A stretch of 64,000 nt of DNA, taken from positions 1-64,000 of the forward strand of contig NZ_QAOJ01000015.1 in assembly GCF_003050835.1 (NCBI RefSeq), in the 5' to 3' direction. The translations under genes and the position numbers were made by a program. This stretch comes from Pseudomonas sp. GV071 (GTDB lineage Bacteria; Pseudomonadota; Gammaproteobacteria; Pseudomonadales; Pseudomonadaceae). Of the stretch, positions 25,711-33,255 are shown in pieces (the first letter of the stretch is position 1; the number at the start of each line of letters is the position of its first letter). The notes under the pieces are model-generated. The model was not told the DNA's origin and ran no database searches. It was given only the letters and a program-made list of their open reading frames with translations.

Positions 25711-25726
25711 TGCAGAGGCTGTGCCA
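25711..25726 (-). promoter_or_regulatory. sigma54 promoter of the oxygenase/importer operon
   Basis: On the minus strand TGGCACAGCCTCTGCA: perfect -24 TGGCAC, and GC exactly 10 bases after GG. The best sigma54 match in the window. Confidence 0.7.
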
Positions 25727-25759
25727 ATCTCGGCGAAAGCCGATGGCAGCGGCCTTTGT

Positions 25760-25773
25760 TGACCAACAGGACA
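25760..25773. promoter_or_regulatory. RutR-like palindrome in the regulator/operon divergent region
   Basis: TGACCAACAGGACA, one mismatch from TGnCCAnnTGGnCA. GG at 25769 and GC at 25781 are also 10 bases apart on the plus strand, but the -12 element is TGGC, so a promoter toward the regulator is uncertain. Confidence 0.45.
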
Positions 25774-25823
25774 GTTGTTGGCCGCCGCGATGGCCACAAA
25801 AGCGCGCACAGCCCGCGTAATCG

Positions 25824-25838
25824 CGCACAACGACGGTG
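25824..25838. promoter_or_regulatory. NtrC-like enhancer site
   Basis: GCACAACGACGGTGC is a GCAC-N7-GTGC inverted repeat, the NtrC core. About 105 bases upstream of the minus-strand sigma54 promoter, a usual enhancer distance. Confidence 0.4.
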
Positions 25839-25955
25839 CACTACCAACACTTCCTACGACATCTACTGCTTTTTCTGCGCCATGCGCTTGTAAGCGGCAT
25901 GCCGCCTGGGTTATCTGTGCACAGGCTCCCCCCACTCAATGGTTCGGTTGTAGTT

Positions 25956-26621
25956 ATGAACTTCGAAGTCCCCGCGCACACCGCCAAAAACACCGGCAAA
26001 CCGGCCGGGCGTATTCGCCAGAAAAACGAAGAAGCGATTCTGGCTGCCGCCGAGGAAGAGTTCGCTCGCCACGGTTTCAAAGGCACCAGCATGAATACCA
26101 TCGCCCAGACCGTCGGCCTGCCCAAGGCCAACCTGCACTACTACTTCAGCAACAAGCTGGGGCTGTACCTGGCGGTGCTGAGCAACATCCTCGAACTGTG
26201 GGACAGCACCTTCAACAACCTCACCGCCGAAGACGACCCGGCGGTGGCGTTAGCTGCTTACATTCGCGCCAAGATGGAGTTCTCGCGGCGTCAGCCGCTG
26301 GCCTCGAAGATCTTCGCCATGGAAGTGATCGGTGGCGGCGAGTGCCTGACCGAGTACTTCAACCAGGACTACCTGACCTGGTTCCGCGGCCGCGCCGAGG
26401 TGTTCGAAGCCTGGATCGCTGCCGGCAAGATCGACCCGGTGGACCCCATCCACCTGATCATTCTGCTGTGGAGCAGCACCCAGCATTACGCCGACTTCAA
26501 CCAGCAGGTATGCCGCCTCACCGGGCGTAAAAAGCTGGCCAAAGAAGACTTCGCAGTGGCCAGCGACACCCTTATCCACATCATCCTCAAAGGGTGCGGG
26601 CTGACGCCGCCAAGCGCCTGA
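25956..26621 (+). CDS. RutR-like TetR-family regulator
   Basis: 221 residues. N-terminal TetR helix-turn-helix (about 25-75: GFKGTSMNTIAQTVGLPKAN, LHYYF). The C-terminal part carries motifs shared with E. coli RutR: LYLAVLSNILELW, FSRRQPLASKIFAMEV and LLWSSTQHYADF. RutR senses uracil/thymine and binds TTGACCAnnTGGTCAA; several close matches lie in this window's purine promoters. The ligand here may be a purine or pyrimidine. Divergent from the six-gene operon; its TGA overlaps the next ATG. Confidence 0.82.
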   Translation: MNFEVPAHTAKNTGKPAGRIRQKNEEAILAAAEEEFARHGFKGTSMNTIAQTVGLPKANLHYYFSNKLGLYLAVLSNILELWDSTFNNLTAEDDPAVALAAYIRAKMEFSRRQPLASKIFAMEVIGGGECLTEYFNQDYLTWFRGRAEVFEAWIAAGKIDPVDPIHLIILLWSSTQHYADFNQQVCRLTGRKKLAKEDFAVASDTLIHIILKGCGLTPPSA

Positions 26622-27223
26622 TGTCGTTCACCCTGAGCCAACCTTGCGAGTTTCGCGAGGACATCAAGAAGAGCCGTTTCCTCACCTTGGCTGCGCCCGT
26701 TACCAGCGCGGCCGAGGCGATGGCCTTTATCGAACAGCACAGCGACCTGGCCGCCACCCACAACTGCTGGGCCTGGAAAGTCGGCCAGCAGTACCGCTTC
26801 AGCGACGATGGCGAACCGGGCGGCACCGCTGGCCGGCCGATTCTGGCGGCCATCGAAGGCCAGGACTGCGATCAGGTGGTGGTGCTGGTGATCCGCTGGT
26901 ACGGCGGCATTCAGCTCGGCACCGGTGGATTGGCAAGGGCCTATGGCGGCGGGGCGAGCAAGTGTTTGCAGACCGGCGAGCGGGTGGAATTGGTCAGCCG
27001 GGTGAGCTGTGCGTGCCATTGCCAATTCGCCGAATTGCCCCTGCTCAAAACGCGCTTGCCTGAGCTGGAGGCGTTGCTGGAAAGCGAGCAGTACGACGGC
27101 GAAGGGGCGCAAGTGCAGATCGCCATTCCGGAAGCGCGGTTTGCCGAATTGCACAAGCTGCTGGCCGATATCAGCCGTGGGCGCATCGTTTTGCAGCGCC
27201 TGCAAGAAGAGCATCGCGGCTAA
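26621..27223 (+). CDS. yigZ: YigZ/IMPACT (UPF0029) family protein
   Basis: 200 residues. FREDIKKSRFLT, THNCWAWKVG and the SDDGEPGGTAGRP motif followed by RWYGGIQLGTGGLARAY are diagnostic for the IMPACT N-terminal domain; the C-terminal ferredoxin-like domain follows. Homologues touch translation control; the exact bacterial role is unknown. ATG overlaps the regulator stop by one base (TGATG). The last residues HRG and the stop come from a REP element. Confidence 0.88.
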   Translation: MSFTLSQPCEFREDIKKSRFLTLAAPVTSAAEAMAFIEQHSDLAATHNCWAWKVGQQYRFSDDGEPGGTAGRPILAAIEGQDCDQVVVLVIRWYGGIQLGTGGLARAYGGGASKCLQTGERVELVSRVSCACHCQFAELPLLKTRLPELEALLESEQYDGEGAQVQIAIPEARFAELHKLLADISRGRIVLQRLQEEHRG

Positions 27224-27278
27224 AGCCCCTCCCACAAAAGCAGACCTCATTTCTTGTGGGAGGGGCTTCAGCCGCGAC
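27212..27278. repeat. REP inverted pair at the end of yigZ
   Basis: Facing units of the GGGAGGGGCTT(C/T)AGCCGCGA class. The left unit contains the yigZ TAA stop. Confidence 0.85.
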
Positions 27279-27322
27279 GAAGCAAACACCGCCTCCAACC
27301 TCGCCCAACAACCAAAGCTTGC

Positions 27323-27337
27323 GCACCACCCTGGTGC
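27323..27337. promoter_or_regulatory. perfect NtrC-type site
   Basis: GCACCACCCTGGTGC is a perfect GCACCA/TGGTGC inverted repeat with three central bases, the NtrC consensus. Centre about 88 bases before the predicted start of the ABC importer transcript. Confidence 0.65.
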
Positions 27338-27383
27338 CCTTCCCCACCCACAAAAATTAATCACCCCCTCTACCAGCGCTTTC

Positions 27384-27397
27384 TGACCCACTGGCCA
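27384..27397. promoter_or_regulatory. RutR-like palindrome on the ABC importer promoter
   Basis: TGACCCACTGGCCA, one mismatch from TGnCCAnnTGGnCA. Right half TGGCCA is shared with the sigma54 -24 element. Confidence 0.5.
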
Positions 27398-27407
27398 AGT
27401 TTTTGCT
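27392..27407 (+). promoter_or_regulatory. sigma54 promoter of the nucleoside ABC importer
   Basis: TGGCCAAGTTTTTGCT: TGGC and TTGCT with GG-N10-GC spacing. Predicted start near 27418, 28 bases before the ATPase ATG. Confidence 0.65.
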
Positions 27408-27445
27408 TATGCCTGCCTCAGTAGTCTTTTTCTGAGTCAGTGATC

Positions 27446-29026
27446 ATGTCCAGTTCCCCTCCTGTTCCGCGCTTGCTGTTGCAAGGCATCACCAAGCGCT
27501 ACCCCGGCTGCCTGGCCAACGACCGTATTGACCTCAGCATCGAGGCGGGGGAAATCCACGCCTTGCTGGGGGAAAACGGTGCGGGCAAAAGCACCTTGAT
27601 GAAGATCATCTACGGCGTCACCCAGCCCGACAGCGGCAGCCTGGTCTGGCAGGGCGAAGCGCTGAAAATGCGCGACCCGGCCATGGCCCGCAGCTTGGGT
27701 ATCGGCATGGTGTTCCAGCATTTCTCCCTGTTCGAAACCCTCACCGTGGCCGAGAACATTGCCCTGGCCATGGGCAGTGAGGCCGGTACGCCGAAGCAGC
27801 TTGAGCCGAAAATTCGCGAAGTGTCGCAGCGCTACGGCATGGCCCTGGAGCCGCAACGCCTGGTGCACAGCCTGTCGATTGGCGAGCGTCAGCGGGTGGA
27901 GATCGTTCGCTGCCTGATGCAGGACATCAAGCTGCTGATCCTCGACGAACCCACTTCGGTGCTCACTCCACAAGAGGCCGACGAGCTGTTCGCCACCCTG
28001 CGCCGCCTGGCGGCCGAGGGCTGCAGCATTCTGTTTATCAGCCACAAGCTCGGCGAAGTGCGCGCGCTGTGCCAGAGCGCCACGGTGCTGCGCGGTGGGC
28101 GGGTGTCTGGCCACTGCGTGCCGGCCGAGTGCTCGGACCTGGAGCTGGCCAAGCTGATGGTCGGTGATGCCGAAGGGCTGGAAAGCAGCTATCCGAAAGT
28201 CAGCGGCGGCCGCGTACGCCTGCGGGTCGACGACCTCAACTGGCACAACATCGACCCGTTCGGCACCTCGCTGAGCAACCTGCGCCTTGAAGTGCGCAGC
28301 GGTGAAATTGTCGGCATCGCCGGGGTTGCCGGCAACGGTCAGGACGAACTGCTGGCCCTGCTCAGCGGTGAAGTGCGTTTGCCCCGTGGCGAGCGTGAAC
28401 GTATCAGCCTCGACGATCACCCCATCGCCAACCTGTATCCCGACGCTCGACGCTCGCGCGGCCTGGCCTTTGTGCCGGCCGAGCGCTTAGGCCATGGCGC
28501 GGTGCCGGATATGTCGCTCGCCGACAACGCCCTGCTCACCGCCTTCCAGCAAGGCCTGCTGAGCAAGGGCCTGATCCAACGCGCCAAGGTGCTAGCCTTC
28601 GCCGACGAAATCATCAAACGTTTTGCGGTGAAAACCCCGAACGCCGAGGCAGCGGCGCGCAGCTTGTCTGGCGGCAATTTGCAGAAATTTATCCTCGGCC
28701 GGGAAATCATGCAGCAGCCGAAACTGCTGGTGGCCGCGCACCCGACCTGGGGCGTGGACGTCGGCGCCGCCGCTGCCATTCACCGCGCCCTGATTGCCCT
28801 GCGCGATGCCGGCGCAGCGATTCTGGTGATCAGCGAAGACCTCGACGAACTGTTCCAGATCAGCGACCGCATCGGCGCCTTGTCCAGCGGCAGCCTGTCG
28901 CCCCTGGCCGCCACCGCCAGCACCACGCCGGCGGATGTCGGGCGCTGGATGGCCGGCCAATTCGCGCATGAAGCGCCTCACCTTTCCACCGGTTCCAGCG
29001 CCAGCAGCGCTGCCACCTTGAGCTGA
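27446..29026 (+). CDS. BMP-type nucleoside/purine ABC importer, double ATPase subunit
   Basis: 526 residues, two fused ABC domains as in RbsA/NupA-type importers. First domain: Walker A GENGAGKST at 42-50, signature LSIGERQRVEI, Walker B LLILDEPTSVL. Second domain: degenerate Walker A (GVAGNGQDELL) but intact LSGGNLQKFILGRE signature; such asymmetry is normal for this group. Pairs with the two permeases downstream and the BMP binding protein at 32031. Likely substrates are nucleosides or purine bases. Confidence 0.9.
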   Translation: MSSSPPVPRLLLQGITKRYPGCLANDRIDLSIEAGEIHALLGENGAGKSTLMKIIYGVTQPDSGSLVWQGEALKMRDPAMARSLGIGMVFQHFSLFETLTVAENIALAMGSEAGTPKQLEPKIREVSQRYGMALEPQRLVHSLSIGERQRVEIVRCLMQDIKLLILDEPTSVLTPQEADELFATLRRLAAEGCSILFISHKLGEVRALCQSATVLRGGRVSGHCVPAECSDLELAKLMVGDAEGLESSYPKVSGGRVRLRVDDLNWHNIDPFGTSLSNLRLEVRSGEIVGIAGVAGNGQDELLALLSGEVRLPRGERERISLDDHPIANLYPDARRSRGLAFVPAERLGHGAVPDMSLADNALLTAFQQGLLSKGLIQRAKVLAFADEIIKRFAVKTPNAEAAARSLSGGNLQKFILGREIMQQPKLLVAAHPTWGVDVGAAAAIHRALIALRDAGAAILVISEDLDELFQISDRIGALSSGSLSPLAATASTTPADVGRWMAGQFAHEAPHLSTGSSASSAATLS

Positions 29027-29038
29027 CGGAGCACCCCC

Positions 29039-30136
29039 ATGTTGTTATCCCTGGAACCGCGCGGCCAGCAATCACGCGCCATGCTCTGGCTGTCGCCATT
29101 GCTGGCCGCCGTGCTGACACTGGTGTGCGGCTCGTTGCTGTTTTTAGTGCTGGGCCTGTCCCCGGTAAAAACTCTGCACACTCTGCTGATTGCACCAATC
29201 AGCGACTGGTACGGGGTGTCGGAGTTGTTGGTCAAAGCCCTGCCGATTCTGCTCTGCGCCCTGGGCCTGGCGGTGGCCTACCAGGCGCGTATCTGGAACA
29301 TCGGCGCTGAAGGTCAGCTGCTGCTCGGCGCCCTGGCCGGCAGTGCCGTGGCGGTGAATATCATCGACTGGGAAAGCCGCTGGGCGCTGGTCTGGGTGCT
29401 GGCGGCCGGGACCTTCGCCGGCGCTGCCTGGGGCGGCCTGACGGCCTGGCTGCGCACGCAGTTCAACGCCAACGAAATCCTCACCAGCATCATGCTCAAC
29501 TACATCGCCCTGAACCTCCTGCTGTACTTCGTCCACGGCCCGCTGAAAGACCCGGAAGGCTACAACTTTCCGCAATCCGCAATGTTCGGCGACATGGCCC
29601 GCTTGCCACTACTGAGCGAAGAGGGGCGGATGCACAGCGGCATCTATTTCGCCCTGCTGGCCCTGGTGGCGATCTGGGTATTGCTGCAGAAAAGTTTTCT
29701 CGGTTTTCAGATCAAAGTGCTCGGCCTCGACCGTCGCGCCGCCGGCTTTGTCGGCTTTCGCGAGAAGAGCCTGGTGTGGTTTGCCCTGCTGGTCAGCGGC
29801 GCCCTGGCGGGTTTGGCCGGGGTCAGCGAAGTAGCGGGGCCGATTGGCCAACTGGTGCCACAGGTGTCGCCAGGCTATGGCTACGCGGCGATCACCGTGG
29901 CCTTTCTCGGGCGCCTCAATCCACTCGGCATCGTCTTCGCCAGCTTGCTGATGGCGTTGCTGTACATCGGTGGTGAGAACGCGCAGTTGAACCTGAATTT
30001 GCCCCAGGCGATCACCCAGTTGTTCCAGGGGATGATGCTGTTTTTCCTGCTGGCGTGTGACGTGCTGATTTTGTATCGGCCGCGGGTGAAGGCGGTTTGG
30101 AAGAAGCGCTTGGTGGTGAAAGAGGCGCTCGTCTGA
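29039..30136 (+). CDS. nucleoside ABC importer permease 1
   Basis: 365 residues, branched-chain/ribose-type permease fold with about ten helices. ARIWNIGAEGQLLLGALAGS and NANEILTSIMLNY are hallmarks of BMP-associated permeases (NupP/YufP type). Starts 12 bases after the ATPase gene. Forms a heterodimeric channel with permease 2. Confidence 0.9.
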   Translation: MLLSLEPRGQQSRAMLWLSPLLAAVLTLVCGSLLFLVLGLSPVKTLHTLLIAPISDWYGVSELLVKALPILLCALGLAVAYQARIWNIGAEGQLLLGALAGSAVAVNIIDWESRWALVWVLAAGTFAGAAWGGLTAWLRTQFNANEILTSIMLNYIALNLLLYFVHGPLKDPEGYNFPQSAMFGDMARLPLLSEEGRMHSGIYFALLALVAIWVLLQKSFLGFQIKVLGLDRRAAGFVGFREKSLVWFALLVSGALAGLAGVSEVAGPIGQLVPQVSPGYGYAAITVAFLGRLNPLGIVFASLLMALLYIGGENAQLNLNLPQAITQLFQGMMLFFLLACDVLILYRPRVKAVWKKRLVVKEALV

Positions 30137-30142
30137 AGACCG

Positions 30143-30255
30143 CTCCCTCTCCCCCGCCCTCTCCCCAAGGGGAGAGGGGGTCAGACCTCACGCGGTTTGG
30201 CTCCCCTCGCCCGCTAGGCCGGCCGGGCAGGCGAGAGGGGCTGGGGGAGAGGGCC
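30143..30255. repeat. CCCTCTCC-type inverted repeat between the two permease genes
   Basis: CCCTCTCCCC arms on the left (with inner CTCCCCAAGGGGAG hairpin) face GGGGGAGAGGG on the right, with a central GGCCGGCC segment. It fills the only gap between two cotranscribed subunits. Confidence 0.8.
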
Positions 30256-30295
30256 GCTTTTCGCTGCCAACAATAATTTTGCGGAGCAACACCCG

Positions 30296-31222
30296 ATGGA
30301 TCTCGACCTGTTAAGCAACATCCTCTTCGCCATGGCCCGCACCGGCACACCGTTGCTGCTGGTGGCCCTGGGCGAATTGATCTGTGAGAAAAGCGGGGTT
30401 CTGAACCTCGGCCAGGAAGGCATGATGCTGTTCGGCGCCGTGGTCGGTTTTATCGTCGCCTTCAGCACCGGCAGCCTGTGGCTCGGCGTGTTGCTGGCGA
30501 TAGCGGCCGGCATGCTGCTGTCCTTGCTGTTCGCTGCGGTGGCCCTGGGCTTTAACGCCAATCAGGTGGCTACCGGCTTGGCGCTGACCATCTTTGGCGT
30601 CGGCCTGTCGTCCTTCATTGGCGCCGCTTGGGTGGGCAAACCGTTGACCGGATTCGAACCGCTGGCGATTCCGCTGCTGAGTGAAATTCCGCTGATCGGG
30701 CGCATGCTGTTTGCCCAGGATGCGCTGATCTACCTGTCCTTCGCGCTCTTCGCCCTGGTCGCCTGGGTGCTGCTGAAAAGCCGCATCGGCCTGATCATCC
30801 AGGCCGTCGGCGAAAACCCCGACGCCGCCAGCGCCATGGGCCTGCCTGTACTGCGCGTACGCACCCTGGCGGTGATGTTCGGCGGCGCAATGGCTGGGCT
30901 GGCGGGCGGTTACCTATCATTGGCCTACACCCCCATGTGGGCAGAAAACATGACCGCCGGCCGCGGCTGGATCGCCCTGGCCCTGGTGGTGTTCGCCAGC
31001 TGGCGAGTGTTCCGTGTTCTGCTCGGCGCCTATCTGTTCGGCCTGGCCAGCATCATCCACCTGGTGGCCCAGGGTGTCGGCCTGTCGGTGCCCTCCAACC
31101 TGCTGGCGATGCTGCCGTATGTGGCGACCATTCTGGTGTTGGTACTGCTATCGCGCGACGCGATCAAAACCCGCCTGTTTGCCCCGGTGTCCCTCGGCAA
31201 GCCTTGGCAGCCTGGGCATTAA
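30296..31222 (+). CDS. nucleoside ABC importer permease 2
   Basis: 308 residues, about eight to ten helices, with GELICEKSGVLNLGQEGMMLFGA and NANQVATGLALTIFG motifs of the YufQ/NupQ group. ATG at 30296 follows GGAGC about nine bases upstream. Separated from permease 1 by the repeat at 30143. Confidence 0.9.
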   Translation: MDLDLLSNILFAMARTGTPLLLVALGELICEKSGVLNLGQEGMMLFGAVVGFIVAFSTGSLWLGVLLAIAAGMLLSLLFAAVALGFNANQVATGLALTIFGVGLSSFIGAAWVGKPLTGFEPLAIPLLSEIPLIGRMLFAQDALIYLSFALFALVAWVLLKSRIGLIIQAVGENPDAASAMGLPVLRVRTLAVMFGGAMAGLAGGYLSLAYTPMWAENMTAGRGWIALALVVFASWRVFRVLLGAYLFGLASIIHLVAQGVGLSVPSNLLAMLPYVATILVLVLLSRDAIKTRLFAPVSLGKPWQPGH

Positions 31223-31240
31223 GAGCGGGAGGTAGAAGGT

Positions 31241-31287
31241 GCTCCTACGGGACTTTGCGATTCGTAGGAGCGGCTTCAGCCGCGATT
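31241..31287. repeat. REP element left of the REP transposase
   Basis: Full unit at 31263-31286 (core GGAGCGGCTTCAGCCGCGA) preceded by a partial GCTCCTACG arm, 5 bases from the transposase stop. Confidence 0.8.
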
Positions 31288-31291
31288 GGGC

Positions 31292-31756
31292 CTAAAGCCA
31301 AACAGCGTCCCACAACGGGTAATCACCGATGCGGTCGACCAACCCTGCACGCAAAGGATTGGCAATCACGTAACGCGCTAACGCTTTTATATCGTCCTCC
31401 CCGCGCAACGCACGATCGTGATAACCGTGCTGCCAGAGCGCGCCTGTGCGTTGTAGATGCGCGTTAATGACTCGTCCGCTGCGACCTTTCAGAAAACGCA
31501 TCAATGTATCTAGCGAGCCATTTTGCAAACTGACCAACCAATGCAAGTGATCAGGCATCACCACCCAGGCCAGTGATTCAACTGTGCCCTGTTGATGAAG
31601 CTTTCGCAGTTCATTCACCAGTAGGCGGCCAGCTGCAACGTCACGAAACAGTGGATCGCGCCTATGCACTACCGCCGTCAGCAGATAAATGCGGCCAGTT
31701 TCGGAATGGCGTCCGAATCGCAGACGGGTGCCGTGAGGCGCGTGTGGTTGGGGCAT
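31292..31756 (-). CDS. REP-associated tyrosine transposase (RAYT)
   Basis: 154 residues, Y1/HUH-type transposase. The histidine pair is in VMPDHLHWL (His 70 and 72); candidate catalytic tyrosines are at 112 (WQHGYHDR) and 129 (RYVIANPLRAG). RAYTs are domesticated IS200/IS605-like enzymes thought to spread REP sequences. REP copies flank the gene on both sides. It lies antisense between the second permease and the binding protein of one importer, so its arrival split that operon. Complete and probably functional. Confidence 0.9.
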   Translation of the reverse strand: MPQPHAPHGTRLRFGRHSETGRIYLLTAVVHRRDPLFRDVAAGRLLVNELRKLHQQGTVESLAWVVMPDHLHWLVSLQNGSLDTLMRFLKGRSGRVINAHLQRTGALWQHGYHDRALRGEDDIKALARYVIANPLRAGLVDRIGDYPLWDAVWL

Positions 31757-31795
31757 TCCGTTGCCTCTTCAGTAAGGTGTCTCGGCGACAATCGT

Positions 31796-31820
31796 ATCGC
31801 GGCTGAAGCCGCTCCTACGG
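31796..31820. repeat. REP element right of the REP transposase
   Basis: Single unit TCGCGGCTGAAGCCGCTCC, inverted relative to the unit at 31263. Confidence 0.8.
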
Positions 31821-31946
31821 GATTGTGCAGTCTGGTGAGGCCTGCACCAGATCACAGCGCGCCGATTCAGCCATGCACCATCAGCGCTCCTCGCCCCCAA
31901 ACACGAAAAGACCACAGCCCCAGTTTTAAGCGCCTGCATCGGTTAA

Positions 31947-31962
31947 TTGTCCAGTTGGTCAA
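31947..31962. promoter_or_regulatory. RutR-like palindrome before the BMP binding protein
   Basis: TTGTCCAGTTGGTCAA, one base from the E. coli RutR consensus TTGACCAnnTGGTCAA; the closest match in the window. Confidence 0.6.
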
Positions 31963-31971
31963 TTTTTTGCA
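31956..31971 (+). promoter_or_regulatory. sigma54 promoter of the BMP binding protein
   Basis: TGGTCAATTTTTTGCA, GG-N10-GC with a perfect TTGCA -12. Two GCACCA half sites at 31844 and 31875 could be NtrC-related. Confidence 0.6.
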
Positions 31972-32030
31972 ATCACAGGTTTCAGCAACTCAAAAGAACA
32001 ACGACACACACCACTGGAGCTTCATTCGCT

Positions 32031-33113
32031 ATGCAGAACAATCTGAAAAAGCCCCTGCTGCGGACCCTGATCGCCGCACTCGGTTTCAGCGCCACGCTGG
32101 GCGCGTTCGCCGCTGATCCGCTGAAAGTCGGCTTCGTCTACATCGGCCCGGTGGGTGACCACGGCTGGACCTACCAGCACGAGCAAGGCCGCAAGGAAAT
32201 GGCGGCAGCCCTGGGCGACAAGGTCGACACCAGCTTCGTGGAAAACGTCCCCGAAGGCGCCGACGCCGAGCGCGTGATCCGCAACATGGCCAAGAACGGC
32301 TACAAAGTGATCTACACCACCTCGTTCGGTTACATGAACCCGACCCTGAAAGTGGCCAAGCAATTCCCTGGCGTGATCTTCGAACACGCCACTGGCTACA
32401 AGCAGGACAAGAACATGGGCACCTATCTGGCGCGCACCTATGAAGGTCGTTATGTCGGTGGTTTCCTCGCGGCGAAAATGACCAAGACCAAGAAAGTCGG
32501 CTACGTCGCCTCGTTCCCAATTCCGGAAGTGATCCGCGACATCAACGCCATCCAGCTGGCTCTGGACAAGTACAACCCCGGCACCGAAATGAAAGTGGTG
32601 TGGGTCAACTCCTGGTTCGATCCGGGCAAAGAGTCGGACGCCGCCAACGCCCTGATCGACCAGGGTGTGGACGTAGTGTTCCAGCACACCGACAGCCCGG
32701 CGCCGATCCAGACCGCCGAACGCCGTGGCGTGTACTCGGTGGGCTACGCCTCCGACATGGCCCACTTCGGCCCGAAAGCGGTGCTGACCTCCATCGTCAA
32801 CGACTGGGGCCCGCACTACATCAAGTCGACCCAGGCGGTTATCGACGGCACCTGGAAACCTCAGGACTACTGGGGTGGTCTGGCTGACGGCACGGTGAAA
32901 TTGCCGATCAGCGACATCGTGCCGGCCGACGTGAAAACCGAAGCCGAGAAGATCATTGCGGACATCAAGTCCGGCGCCTTTCACCCGTTCACTGGCCCGA
33001 TCAAAGACCAGACCGGCGCGGTCAAAATTCCCGCTGGCGTCGTAGCCACCGAAGCTGAACTGGCTTCGATGAACTACTACGTAGAAAACGTTAAGGCTGA
33101 ACTGCCGAAGTAA
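32031..33113 (+). CDS. BMP-family (PnrA/Med-like) nucleoside substrate-binding protein
   Basis: 360 residues with a signal peptide ending at GAFAAD. VGFVYIGPVGDHGWTYQHEQGR and the EHATGYKQDKNMGTY region identify the Bmp domain. It captures a nucleoside or purine base in the periplasm and delivers it to the 27446-31222 importer. ATG at 32031 has GGAGC upstream; the longer frame to 31947 crosses the promoter and is rejected. Own promoter, own terminator. Confidence 0.9.
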   Translation: MQNNLKKPLLRTLIAALGFSATLGAFAADPLKVGFVYIGPVGDHGWTYQHEQGRKEMAAALGDKVDTSFVENVPEGADAERVIRNMAKNGYKVIYTTSFGYMNPTLKVAKQFPGVIFEHATGYKQDKNMGTYLARTYEGRYVGGFLAAKMTKTKKVGYVASFPIPEVIRDINAIQLALDKYNPGTEMKVVWVNSWFDPGKESDAANALIDQGVDVVFQHTDSPAPIQTAERRGVYSVGYASDMAHFGPKAVLTSIVNDWGPHYIKSTQAVIDGTWKPQDYWGGLADGTVKLPISDIVPADVKTEAEKIIADIKSGAFHPFTGPIKDQTGAVKIPAGVVATEAELASMNYYVENVKAELPK

Positions 33114-33129
33114 GTACTATCGCAAGTTG

Positions 33130-33155
33130 GGGGCACCCGAACGGTGCCCCTTTTT
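33130..33155 (+). terminator. terminator after the BMP binding protein
   Basis: GGGGCACC, loop CGAAC, GGTGCCCC, then five T. Confidence 0.9.
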
Positions 33156-33255
33156 ACATCTGCTATCTGTGCCGTCCCTGCTGAAACACTCAGCAGAACC
33201 GCCTCTTCGCTATGGGTACGAGAAGACCTGAAGCAACAACCTTCTTGGAGCCACC

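Larger units (their letters stand above)
25397..25955. other. 559-base divergent control region
   Basis: No gene seen. Holds a strong minus-strand sigma54 promoter (25711-25726), a RutR-like palindrome (25760-25773) and an NtrC-like repeat (25824-25838). The segment 25397-25699 would be a roughly 300-base leader of the binding-protein operon, with unexplained function. Confidence 0.6.
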
